NCBI GenBank assembly: GCA_964655175.1
Contig: CAZZLY010000003.1
Location: 24,971-88,970, forward strand
Direction: 5' to 3'
Origin: JAIOPA01 sp964655175
Lineage (GTDB): Bacteria > Eisenbacteria > RBG-16-71-46
Length of the DNA: 64,000 nt
A program made the translations under genes and the position numbers. The notes beneath the pieces were generated by a model, which did not search any database, had not been told where the DNA came from, and was given only the letters and a program-made list of their open reading frames with translations. Positions 51,637 to 59,477 of this stretch are shown piece after piece; positions within the stretch are counted from its first letter, which is position 1; each line of letters starts with the position of its first letter.

Positions 51637-52895
51637 GCGTGCACGACCCCGCGCTGCTGCAGCGTGCACATGCGCTCCTCGCGGCGCGCCACCCCGGCGC
51701 GCGCGCCTTCTGGTGGCTCGATCTGGACCTCGTCCGAGCGCGCGCCGCGCATCTGCGCGAGGCCTTCGCGCCGCTCAAGCCGAGAATCGCCTACGCGCTC
51801 AAGGCCAACGGTTTACCGGCGCTTGTTCGCGTGGTGCGCGAGGCCGGACTACACGTGGATGCCGGCTCGCTCGGCGAGCTCGAACTGGCGCACGCGTGCG
51901 GACTCGACGCGACCCGTCGCACGCTCTCGGGCAACGGTCGCACCCCCGAGGAGGCCGACTGGATCGCGCGCCACGGCGTCGAGGCGGTGAGCGCCGATCA
52001 CCCCGCGGAACTCGACCTGCTCGAGGCGGCGGCGGCGCGACACGACGCACGCGTGCACGTGGCGTTGCGCGTGAACCCGGGCATCGTCGCCGGCGGGCAT
52101 CCGCACCTCGAGACCGGGCACCGCGCCAGCAAGTTCGGCATGAGCCCCGACGAGGCGTTGACCACCTGGGCGACGCGCGCGCGCTGGCCGCACCTGATCG
52201 TGGACGGGGCGCACGTGCACGTGGGCTCCATGGTCACCGAGCCCGAGGCCCTGTGGGCGGCGGCGCGTTCGGCGCTCGATCTGGCGGCGCGTTCGGCGGC
52301 CGCCGGGGCGCCGCTCACGAGCCTCAATCTGGGGGGCGGGTTCGCGGTGGACTACAGCGGCACGGGGGCCTCGCCCGACCTGCGCGCCCTCGCGCTGGGC
52401 ATCGCCGCACTGCCGGGCGCCGACCGCGTCCAGTGGTGCTTCGAGCCCGGGCGGTGGCTGGTGGCCGAGGCCGGCATGCTCGTGAGCGAGGTGCTGTGGG
52501 ACAAGCGCCGCACCGACCCCGCGGGCACCGCGCGTTTCGTGGTGCTCGCGGCGGGCATGAACGATCTGCTGCGGCCCGCCCTGTACGGTGCGCGCCATCG
52601 CGTCGTCGTGCTCGACCCGCGCGAGGGGCCGCTCACGCTCGCCGACGTCGTGGGCCCGGTGTGCGAATCCGCCGACCGGTTCGTGGCGGGGGAGGCGTTG
52701 CCGCCACTTCGGACCGGCGACTTGGTGGCGCTGTGCGACGCCGGAGCCTATGGCTCGGTCATGTCCTCCAACTACAACGGTCGCAGTCGTCTGGCCGAGT
52801 TGGTGAAAGTGAACGGTGAGGTCGTGTTGGCGCGCGCGCCGGAGTCGAGTGCGGATCGTGTCGCGAGGATCGAGGACGAGGTGCGCCTCGACTGA
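51633..52895 (+). CDS. lysA: Diaminopimelate decarboxylase (fold type III PLP enzyme)
   Basis: A 420-residue enzyme. The Schiff-base Lys is in AYALKANGLPAL (about residue 53). HPHLETGHRASKFG and AHVHVGSM are the conserved active-site segments, LNLGGGFAVDY the phosphate loop, EPGRWLVAEAG the dimer-face Arg, and GPVCESADRF the substrate Cys/Glu. These are the DapDC features, so it should make lysine from meso-diaminopimelate. A related ornithine or carboxynorspermidine decarboxylase is less likely, because the GPVCES-D motif is intact. Confidence 0.92.
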   Translation: MSVHDPALLQRAHALLAARHPGARAFWWLDLDLVRARAAHLREAFAPLKPRIAYALKANGLPALVRVVREAGLHVDAGSLGELELAHACGLDATRRTLSGNGRTPEEADWIARHGVEAVSADHPAELDLLEAAAARHDARVHVALRVNPGIVAGGHPHLETGHRASKFGMSPDEALTTWATRARWPHLIVDGAHVHVGSMVTEPEALWAAARSALDLAARSAAAGAPLTSLNLGGGFAVDYSGTGASPDLRALALGIAALPGADRVQWCFEPGRWLVAEAGMLVSEVLWDKRRTDPAGTARFVVLAAGMNDLLRPALYGARHRVVVLDPREGPLTLADVVGPVCESADRFVAGEALPPLRTGDLVALCDAGAYGSVMSSNYNGRSRLAELVKVNGEVVLARAPESSADRVARIEDEVRLD

Positions 52896-52960
52896 GATGC
52901 CGAACCCGCGCGCACCCTCGGGGCATCCCAACGAGCCGGTGCGGTCGCGGTCCGCGGGTC

Positions 52961-52990
52961 TTGACACCCTCCCATGGAGGCGCGGAGACT
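52961..52990 (+). promoter_or_regulatory. Candidate promoter of etfBA
   Basis: A perfect -35 TTGACA (52961-52966), an 18-base spacer and a poor -10 GAGACT (52985-52990). It would give a leader of about 135 bases containing the Rex-like site. Confidence 0.5.
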
Positions 52991-53060
52991 GCGACGTCCT
53001 CCGCTGTTGCCGCGGCGCACCGTGCGCGACCCTCACTCGTCGTGCCGCGCGTCCGCCACT

Positions 53061-53078
53061 TTGTGAAAGAAGTCGCAA
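53061..53078 (+). promoter_or_regulatory. Candidate Rex operator upstream of etfB
   Basis: TTGTGAA-AGAA-GTCGCAA matches the Rex consensus TTGTGAA-N4-TTCACAA at 7 of 7 bases in the left half and 5 of 7 in the right. It lies 53 bases before the etfB start in an A/T-richer patch. Rex represses respiratory and NADH-linked genes when NADH is high, which suits etfBA and the nuo genes. No rex gene is in the window. Confidence 0.55.
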
Positions 53079-53131
53079 GCCGCGCCGGGGCATCCGGTGC
53101 GCGCCCTCGTCCCGATGAAATGAGGTGCACG

Positions 53132-53884
53132 GTGCTGCAGGTCGTGTGCGTGAAGCAGGTGCCCGACACCGATACGCGCGTCAAGGTGGCCGCCGACGGC
53201 CGCACGCTCGATCCCAACGGTGTCACGCTGGTGCTCAATCCCTATGACGAGTTCGCCGTCGAGCAGGCGATCCAGGTGAAGGAGAAGTTGGGCGCGGGCG
53301 AGGTCGTGGCCGTGTCGCTGGGCAACGCGGGCGTGCAGGCCACGCTGCGCAACGTGCTCGCGATCGGCGCCGACCGCGCGATCCATCTGAAGAGCGACGT
53401 CGCGGCGCCGGATGCGCTGGCCGTCGCCAAGGCGCTCGCCGACGCGGTGCGCGGCCTCGACGCCGGCCTCGTCTGGCTGGGCAAGCAGGCGGTGGACGAC
53501 GACGGCGCGCAGGTGGGCCCGATGCTCGCCACGCTGCTCGATCTCCCGTGCGTGAGTGCGGTCGCGTCGTTCACGATCGAGGGCTCGACCGCCAAGGTCG
53601 AGCGCGAGATCGAGGGCGGTCGCGAGCTGCTCGACGTGCCGCTGCCCGCGGTGTTCACCACCGACAAGGGGCTCAACACGCCGCGCTACGCCTCGCTCAA
53701 GGGCATCATGGCGGCGAAGAAGAAGACGATCGAGGAGCGCGCCGTCGAACTGGGCGCGCCGAACGTCGAGCGCCTCGCGCTCGAGCTGCCGCCGCCGCGT
53801 GCGGCCGGTCGCATCGTGGGCGAGGGCGTGGGCGCCGTCGCCGAACTCGTGCGCGTGCTGCGTGAGGAGGCCAAGGTCCTATGA
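53132..53884 (+). CDS. etfB: Electron transfer flavoprotein, beta subunit
   Basis: A 250-residue EtfB. VVCVKQVPDTDTRV begins the protein, followed by NPYDEFAVEQAIQVKE. The signature VEREIEGGRELLDVPLPAVFT and the conserved C-terminal region around LNTPRYASLKGIMAAKKK complete the fold. GTG at 53132 was chosen because GAGGTG lies about 7 bases upstream and the protein then starts at the usual place; ATG at 53120 is in frame. It pairs with EtfA (4-base overlap) to carry electrons from acyl-CoA dehydrogenases to quinone or NADH systems. Confidence 0.95.
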   Translation: MLQVVCVKQVPDTDTRVKVAADGRTLDPNGVTLVLNPYDEFAVEQAIQVKEKLGAGEVVAVSLGNAGVQATLRNVLAIGADRAIHLKSDVAAPDALAVAKALADAVRGLDAGLVWLGKQAVDDDGAQVGPMLATLLDLPCVSAVASFTIEGSTAKVEREIEGGRELLDVPLPAVFTTDKGLNTPRYASLKGIMAAKKKTIEERAVELGAPNVERLALELPPPRAAGRIVGEGVGAVAELVRVLREEAKVL

Positions 53885-54849
53885 GCGTGCTCGTCGTCGT
53901 GGAGATGCGGGACGGCCAGGTCCGTCCGGTGACGCGTGAAGTGCTCGGCGAGGCCAAGCGCCTGGCGGCCGGGCTGGGTGGGTCGGTGACCGCGGTCGCG
54001 TGCGCCACGGGTGACGCGGGACTCGCGGCGCTCGGCGAGGCCGGTGCGGACACGGTGCTGCTCGCGCAGGACGCCGCGTTCGCGCGCACCGACGCGGCCG
54101 CGCAGGCGGTCGCGATCGCGGCGGCCGCGCAGGCGTGCGGCGCCAAGGTCGTGCTGTTCGCCGCCACCGCGCAGGGCAAGGACGTCGCGCCGCGCGTCGC
54201 GGCTCGGCTCGGGGTGGGCATGGCCGCCGACTGCACCGCGCTCGACGCGAGCGGTGGTCGCCTGGTGGCGACGCGTCCGGTCATGGCCGGCAAGGCGTTC
54301 GAGAAGCTGGCGTTCCCGCTCGCGCCCGCGGTCGTGACGCTGCGGCCCAAGGTGTTCGCGGCGGCCGCGCCCGAGGCGGGGCGTACCGCCTCGGTGCAGC
54401 CGCTCGCGTTCACGCTCGGTTCGGCGCCGCGCGCCGTGGTCACGGGCACGACCGCGCAGAGCGGCGGCAAGCCCGATCTGACCGAGGCCGAGATCGTGGT
54501 GAGCGGTGGGCGCGGGCTCAAGGGGCCCGAGCACTTCGCGCTCGTCGAGGCGCTCGCGGATGCGGTCGGTGGCACCGTCGGCGCGTCGCGCGCGGTCGTG
54601 GACGCCGGTTGGCGGCCGCACGGCGACCAGGTCGGGCAGACGGGCAAGACGGTCAGCCCCAAGCTCTACATCGCCCTGGGCATCTCGGGCGCGATCCAGC
54701 ACGTCGCCGGCATGTCGTCGTCGCGCTGCATCGTCGCCATCAACAAGGATCCCGAGGCGCCCATCTTCAAGTTGGCCGACTACGGGCTCGTGGGCGATCT
54801 GTTCGAGGTCGTGCCCGCGTTCACCGAGGCGGTGCGCAAGCTGCACTGA
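53881..54849 (+). CDS. etfA: Electron transfer flavoprotein, alpha subunit
   Basis: A 322-residue EtfA. It opens with MSVLVVVEMRDGQVRPVTRE. The FAD-binding signature QVGQTGKTVSPKLYIALGIS and GAIQHVAGM lie near the C-terminus, followed by INKDPEAPIFKLADYGLVGD. The length is normal. It is translationally coupled to etfB and placed directly ahead of nuoA, though a separate promoter-like sequence lies in the 100-base gap. Confidence 0.96.
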   Translation: MSVLVVVEMRDGQVRPVTREVLGEAKRLAAGLGGSVTAVACATGDAGLAALGEAGADTVLLAQDAAFARTDAAAQAVAIAAAAQACGAKVVLFAATAQGKDVAPRVAARLGVGMAADCTALDASGGRLVATRPVMAGKAFEKLAFPLAPAVVTLRPKVFAAAAPEAGRTASVQPLAFTLGSAPRAVVTGTTAQSGGKPDLTEAEIVVSGGRGLKGPEHFALVEALADAVGGTVGASRAVVDAGWRPHGDQVGQTGKTVSPKLYIALGISGAIQHVAGMSSSRCIVAINKDPEAPIFKLADYGLVGDLFEVVPAFTEAVRKLH

Positions 54850-54869
54850 GTCCCAAGTCCCGCAGCGGC

Positions 54870-54898
54870 TTGACGATGTCTGGGCCTCGCCTTAGCTT
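54870..54898 (+). promoter_or_regulatory. Candidate promoter of the nuo operon
   Basis: TTGACG (54870-54875), a 17-base spacer and TAGCTT (54893-54898), 51 bases ahead of the chosen nuoA start. Confidence 0.55.
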
Positions 54899-54949
54899 GG
54901 CCCGTCACTGGGCGCATGCCGCGCCCGATCATGGAGGATGACGCTCGAC

Positions 54950-55303
54950 ATGCTCGAGTACCTGCCGGTCCTGCTGTTCGTGGTCGTCGGTCTGGGGTTC
55001 GGCGCGGTCACCATCGCGGCCTCGTCCCTGATCGTGCCGCGTCGCGTGACGCCCGAGAAGTCGTCGTCCTACGAGTGCGGCGTCGATCCCGTCGGCGACG
55101 CGCGCGGTCGGTTCACCGTCAAGTTCTACATGGTGGCGGTGATGTTCATCCTGTTCGATATCGAGGCGGTGTTCCTGTACCCGTGGGCGGTCTCGTTCCA
55201 CTGGCTCGGGCTGTACGGCCTCATCGAGATGGTGCTGTTCATCGTCATCCTGCTCGCCGGCTACCTGTATCTGTTGAAGAAGCGCGCGCTCGAGTGGGAA
55301 TGA
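54950..55303 (+). CDS. nuoA: NADH-quinone oxidoreductase subunit A
   Basis: A 117-residue membrane subunit with three helices. The conserved loop is SSSYECGVDPVGDARGRF, then FYMVAVMFILFDIEAVFLYP with the helix-2 acidic pair. ATG at 54950 gives MLEYLPVLLF and lies 12 bases after GGAGG; the in-frame ATG at 54938 directly abuts GGAGG, leaving no spacing. First gene of the complex I operon. Confidence 0.95.
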   Translation: MLEYLPVLLFVVVGLGFGAVTIAASSLIVPRRVTPEKSSSYECGVDPVGDARGRFTVKFYMVAVMFILFDIEAVFLYPWAVSFHWLGLYGLIEMVLFIVILLAGYLYLLKKRALEWE

Positions 55304-55328
55304 CCCGCACACCCCGAGGCCTCCGTCG

Positions 55329-55937
55329 ATGACCGACCCCCGCGACAACCCGTTCCGCACCCTCGCCCAGGCCGCCCCGGCCAAGCCGACCCCCGAGCTC
55401 GTCATGCCGATGAGCGAGGAGGACCGCCTCCGCGAGGAGCTCGAGAGCAGCATCCTGTTCACGACCGTCGAGAGCGTCGTGAACTGGGCGCGCTCCAACG
55501 CCATCTGGCCGCTCGGCTTCGGGCTCGCGTGCTGCGCCATCGAGATGATGGCCATCGCCGGCCCGAGGTTCGACGTCTCGCGCTTCGGCGCCGAGGTGTT
55601 CCGCGGCAGCCCGCGCCAGGCCGATCTCATGATCGTGGCCGGTCGCGTGAGCATCAAGATGGCGCCCGTGCTGCGGCAGCTCTACGACCAGATGCCCGAT
55701 CCCAAGTGGGTCATCGCGATGGGCGCGTGCAGCTCGTGCGGCGGCGTGTTCAACAACTACGCGATCCTGCAGGGCGTGGACAAGATCGTGCCCGTCGACG
55801 TGTACGTGCCGGGTTGCCCGCCGCGTCCCGAGGGCCTGATCCACGGCATCATGAAGCTGCAGGAGAAGATCCTCGTCTCGAAGGTCGAGATCGGTCCGTT
55901 CCCGCGCAAGCTCAAGAAGCGGAAGGGAGCCGTCTGA
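55329..55937 (+). CDS. nuoB: NADH-quinone oxidoreductase subunit B (N2 cluster)
   Basis: A 202-residue subunit. Cys ligands for the terminal [4Fe-4S] cluster N2 are in GLACCAIEMM (tandem pair), MGACSSCGGVF and VPGCPPRPEGL. A longer than usual N-terminal extension of about 40 residues (RTLAQAAPAKPTPELVMP) precedes the fold. It hands electrons to quinone at the NuoB/NuoD interface. Confidence 0.97.
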   Translation: MTDPRDNPFRTLAQAAPAKPTPELVMPMSEEDRLREELESSILFTTVESVVNWARSNAIWPLGFGLACCAIEMMAIAGPRFDVSRFGAEVFRGSPRQADLMIVAGRVSIKMAPVLRQLYDQMPDPKWVIAMGACSSCGGVFNNYAILQGVDKIVPVDVYVPGCPPRPEGLIHGIMKLQEKILVSKVEIGPFPRKLKKRKGAV

Positions 55938-55938
55938 C

Positions 55939-56502
55939 ATGGCCCTCACCCCGGAGCGGGTCGAGCAGCGCCTGCGTGAGCGCTTCCCCAACGTCGCGTT
56001 CGAGCGCCAGCAGGGCGAGGCGGTGCGCGACTTCACGCTGTTCGTGCCGGCCGACGCGCTCGTCGCGGTGTGCACGTTCCTGCGCGACGACGCCGAACTC
56101 GCGTTCACGATGCTGCCGTGGATGGGTGGCGCCGACTACCTGCCGCGCGTGCCGCGCTTCGAGTGCGTGTACAACCTGCTCTCGCTCGAGAACCGGCTGC
56201 GCTTCACGCTCAAGGTGCTCGTGACCGAGGAGCAGCCGCGCGTGCCCAGCATCGTCGGCGTGTGGCCCACCGCCAACTGGCACGAGCGCGAGACCTACGA
56301 CTTCTACGGCATCACCTTCACCGGTCACCCGGATCTCACGCGCATCCTGCTGCCCGAGGACTGGGTGGGTTGGCCGCTGCGCAAGGATTCGCCGCTCGGT
56401 TACGAGGAAGTGGCGTTCACGCACAACACGCCGGGTCGCCGTGAGCCCTCGCCGAGCCTCAAGAAACTCGCACCCAAGAAGGTCCGCTACCGTGCGCAGT
56501 GA
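55939..56502 (+). CDS. nuoC: NADH-quinone oxidoreductase subunit C
   Basis: A 187-residue peripheral-arm subunit. The signature WHERETYDFYGITFTGHPDL followed by RILLPEDWVGWPLRKD is the 30-kDa subunit motif. GGAAGGGAG about 9 bases before the ATG is a good ribosome-binding site. NuoC and NuoD are separate proteins here, with an 11-base overlap. Confidence 0.96.
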   Translation: MALTPERVEQRLRERFPNVAFERQQGEAVRDFTLFVPADALVAVCTFLRDDAELAFTMLPWMGGADYLPRVPRFECVYNLLSLENRLRFTLKVLVTEEQPRVPSIVGVWPTANWHERETYDFYGITFTGHPDLTRILLPEDWVGWPLRKDSPLGYEEVAFTHNTPGRREPSPSLKKLAPKKVRYRAQ

Positions 56503-57673
56503 GACGATGACCATCAACATGGGCCCGCAGCACCCCTCGACGCACGGGGTGCTCCGAGTGGCCCTGGAGCTCGACGGCGAGAACGTCGTCGCCTGCAAGC
56601 CCATCATCGGTTATCTGCACACCGGCATGGAGAAGCAGGCGGAGTACAAGACGTACACGCAGAGCATCCCGCAGACCGATCGCATGGATTACATCTCGCC
56701 GATGAGCAACAACCTCGCGTTGTGCCTCTCGGCCGAGAAGCTGCTCGGCGTCACCGTGCCGGAGCGCGTCCAGGCCATCCGCGTGCTGCTCACCGAGCTG
56801 ACGCGCATCAGCGCGCACTGCGTCTGGCTGGGCACGCACGCCATCGACATCGGCGCCCTCACGGTGTTCTGGTACTGCTTCCGTGAGCGCGAGAAGGTGT
56901 TGAGCATCTACGACATGGTGTCCGGCGCGCGCATGACCTCGAGCTACTTCCGGGTCGGCGGTCTGGCGATGGACATCCCCGCGGGCTTCCTCGATCGCTG
57001 CGAGAAGTTCATCGACGAGATGCCGGCGCACATCGACGAGTACGAGTCGCTGCTCACCAAGAACCCCATCTGGATCGCGCGCACGCGCGGCGTCGCGCCG
57101 CTGTCGGCGAAGGATGCGATCGCCTGGGGCGTCACCGGTCCGACGCTGCGCGGCTCCGGGGTGAAGTGGGACCTGCGCAAGGACCAGCCGTACTCGGGCT
57201 ACGAGACCTACGATTTCGAGGTGCCGGTGGGCACCGTGGGCGACGCCTACGACCGCTTCCAGGTCCGCGTCGCGGAGATGCGCCAGTCGGTGCGCATCGC
57301 CAAGCAGGCGCTGCAGCGGGTGCGCGCCATGGGTGAATCGGGCGAGTACCGCCTGCGCGACTTCAAGTACGTGCTGCCTCCCAAGGAGGAGGTCAAGACG
57401 TCCATGGAGGCGCTCATCCACCACTTCAAGATCGTGGCGCACGGATTCTTCCCGCCGGTGGGCGAGGCCTACCACGCGGTCGAGGCGCCGAAGGGAGAGC
57501 TGGGCTTCTATCTCGTCAGCGACGGTTCGTCGCGGCCCTGGCGCATGAAGATCCGCTCCCCCTCGTTCATCAACCTGCAGGCCCTGCCGGTCATGGTCGA
57601 AGGCAAGCTCATCGCGGACGTCATCGCCGCGATCGGCAGCATCGACATCGTGCTCGGGGAGATCGATCGATGA
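56492..57673 (+). CDS. nuoD: NADH-quinone oxidoreductase subunit D
   Basis: A 393-residue 49-kDa subunit. TINMGPQHPSTHGVLR and IGYLHTGMEK line the quinone pocket. The FMVSGARMTSSYFRVGG-type stretch (DMVSGARMTSSYFRVGG) and SDGSSRPWRMKIRSPSF are conserved, and it ends in LGEIDR. GTG at 56492 was chosen to supply the usual short N-terminal tail; ATG at 56507 is a possible alternative. It forms the quinone site with NuoB. Confidence 0.96.
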   Translation: MRSETMTINMGPQHPSTHGVLRVALELDGENVVACKPIIGYLHTGMEKQAEYKTYTQSIPQTDRMDYISPMSNNLALCLSAEKLLGVTVPERVQAIRVLLTELTRISAHCVWLGTHAIDIGALTVFWYCFREREKVLSIYDMVSGARMTSSYFRVGGLAMDIPAGFLDRCEKFIDEMPAHIDEYESLLTKNPIWIARTRGVAPLSAKDAIAWGVTGPTLRGSGVKWDLRKDQPYSGYETYDFEVPVGTVGDAYDRFQVRVAEMRQSVRIAKQALQRVRAMGESGEYRLRDFKYVLPPKEEVKTSMEALIHHFKIVAHGFFPPVGEAYHAVEAPKGELGFYLVSDGSSRPWRMKIRSPSFINLQALPVMVEGKLIADVIAAIGSIDIVLGEIDR

Positions 57674-58179
57674 GCCATGGCGTCGTGATGCCCGTGGACG
57701 CGCCCGCCTCGCTGGCGTGGTCCGAGAAGGCGAAGGCCGAGGTCGCCGACATCCTGTCGCGCTATCCGGTGAAGCGTTCGGCCGTGCTGCCGCTGCTGTG
57801 GCTCGCGCAGCGCGAGTGGGGCTGGCTGCCGTCGGCCGCGATGCGGCTGGTGGCCGAGACGGTCGGGCTCGCCGAGTCCGAGGTGTTCGGCGTCGCCACG
57901 TTCTACACGATGTTCAACCTGCAGCCGGTGGGTCGCCACCACCTGCAGGTGTGCATGACGCTGTCGTGCTCGCTCATGGGCGCGGACCGTCTGTACGCGC
58001 ACCTGTCGCACAAGCTCGGCATCGGCCACGGCGAGACCACGCCGGACGGCCGCTTCACGCTGCGCAAGGTCGAGTGCCTCGCCGCGTGCGGCCGTGGGCC
58101 GTGCATGCAGGTCGGCTTCGACTATCACGAGAATCTCACCGACGCGAACGTGGACGCTCTCCTGGAGACGCTCAAGTGA
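57670..58179 (+). CDS. nuoE: NADH-quinone oxidoreductase subunit E ([2Fe-2S] N1a)
   Basis: A 169-residue thioredoxin-like subunit. Cluster N1a ligands are in VCMTLSCSLMG (C-x4-C) and CLAACGRGP (C-x3-C). GVATFYTMFNLQPVG is the family stretch. It overlaps nuoD (ATGA) and nuoF (GTGA). With NuoF it forms the NADH-oxidising module. Confidence 0.96.
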   Translation: MSHGVVMPVDAPASLAWSEKAKAEVADILSRYPVKRSAVLPLLWLAQREWGWLPSAAMRLVAETVGLAESEVFGVATFYTMFNLQPVGRHHLQVCMTLSCSLMGADRLYAHLSHKLGIGHGETTPDGRFTLRKVECLAACGRGPCMQVGFDYHENLTDANVDALLETLK

Positions 58180-59477
58180 GCCGCGGCCCGAATCTGTTCA
58201 AGGACATCGACACGCCGGGGCTGACCGGCCTCGACGTGTATCGCAAGCTCGGCGGCTACGAGGCCGTCACGGCCACGTTGGGCAAGAAGAACGCCGACGA
58301 GGTCATCGAGATCGTGAAGGCCTCGGGCCTGCGCGGTCGTGGCGGCGCCGGCTTCCCCACGGGCCTCAAGTGGAGCTTCGTGCCCAAGCAGTCGCCCAAG
58401 GCGCGCTACATCGTCTGCAACGCCGACGAGTCCGAGCCGGGCACGTTCAAGGATCGCGAGCTCATGGAGAAGAACCCGCATCAGCTCATCGAGGGCATGA
58501 TCCTCGCGGGCTACGCGATCGGTTCGCACCAGGGCTACATCTATCTGCGCGGCGAGTTCGAGTACATCCAGCGCATCGTCGACAAGGCCATCGCCGAGGC
58601 CCGCGCCGCGGGTCTGCTGGGCGACAACGTCGCCGGCTCGGGTTACGCGTTCCAGCTGCACACGCATCTGGGCGCCGGCGCCTACATCTGCGGTGAGGAG
58701 ACGGCGCTGCTGTCGTCGCTCGAGGGCTACCGCGGTCAGCCCCGCCTCAAGCCGCCGTTCCCGGCGGTCGAGGGTCTGTACGCCTGCCCGACGGTCGTGA
58801 ACAACTCCGAGACCCTCATGTCGGTGCCGGCGATCGTGAAGAACGGCGCCGCGTGGTACCGCCAGTGGGGCAACGAGAAGAGCGCCGGCACCAAGGTGTT
58901 CAGCGTCTCGGGTCCGGTGAAGCGTCCGGGCAACTACGAGGTGCCGCTCGGCTATTCCATGAAGCAGCTGATCGAGCAGGACTGCGGCGGCATGCGCGAC
59001 GGGCTCACGCTCAAGGCGGTCATCCCCGGCGGTTCGTCGGTGCCGATGCTGCCGGCCGCGGACCTCGACACGCCGCTCGATTACGAGAGCATGAACGCCA
59101 AGGGCACCTTCCTGGGCTCGGGCGGCGTCATCGTGATCGACGACAAGACCTGCATCGTGGACGCGCTCTGGAACCTGATCCGTTTCTACCAGCACGAGTC
59201 GTGCGGCAAGTGCACGCCGTGCCGTGAGGGCACGTACTGGATGAGCGAGGTCCTCGAGCGACTCGAGAACGGCGAGGGGCGCGATACGGACATCGATCTG
59301 CTCGCGGACGTCGCGGACAACATCCTGGGCAAGAGCTTCTGTGCGCTCGGCGACGCGGCCGCGATGCCGGTGCAGGGTGCGCTCAAGCACTTCCGCGCGG
59401 AGTTCGAGCACCACGTGAAGCACAAGGGCTGCCTCGTGAATCGCCGTCGCGAGGACGTGGCGGGGGTGCGCGCGTGA
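58176..59477 (+). CDS. nuoF: NADH-quinone oxidoreductase subunit F (FMN, N3)
   Basis: A 433-residue subunit. The NADH/FMN site is in GLRGRGGAGFPTGLKW and CNADESEPGTFKDRE, with AGAYICGEETALLSSLEG. Cluster N3 ligands are ESCGKCTPCREG and, further on, SFCALGDAAA. It accepts hydride from NADH. GTG at 58176 overlaps the nuoE stop. Confidence 0.97.
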   Translation: MSRGPNLFKDIDTPGLTGLDVYRKLGGYEAVTATLGKKNADEVIEIVKASGLRGRGGAGFPTGLKWSFVPKQSPKARYIVCNADESEPGTFKDRELMEKNPHQLIEGMILAGYAIGSHQGYIYLRGEFEYIQRIVDKAIAEARAAGLLGDNVAGSGYAFQLHTHLGAGAYICGEETALLSSLEGYRGQPRLKPPFPAVEGLYACPTVVNNSETLMSVPAIVKNGAAWYRQWGNEKSAGTKVFSVSGPVKRPGNYEVPLGYSMKQLIEQDCGGMRDGLTLKAVIPGGSSVPMLPAADLDTPLDYESMNAKGTFLGSGGVIVIDDKTCIVDALWNLIRFYQHESCGKCTPCREGTYWMSEVLERLENGEGRDTDIDLLADVADNILGKSFCALGDAAAMPVQGALKHFRAEFEHHVKHKGCLVNRRREDVAGVRA

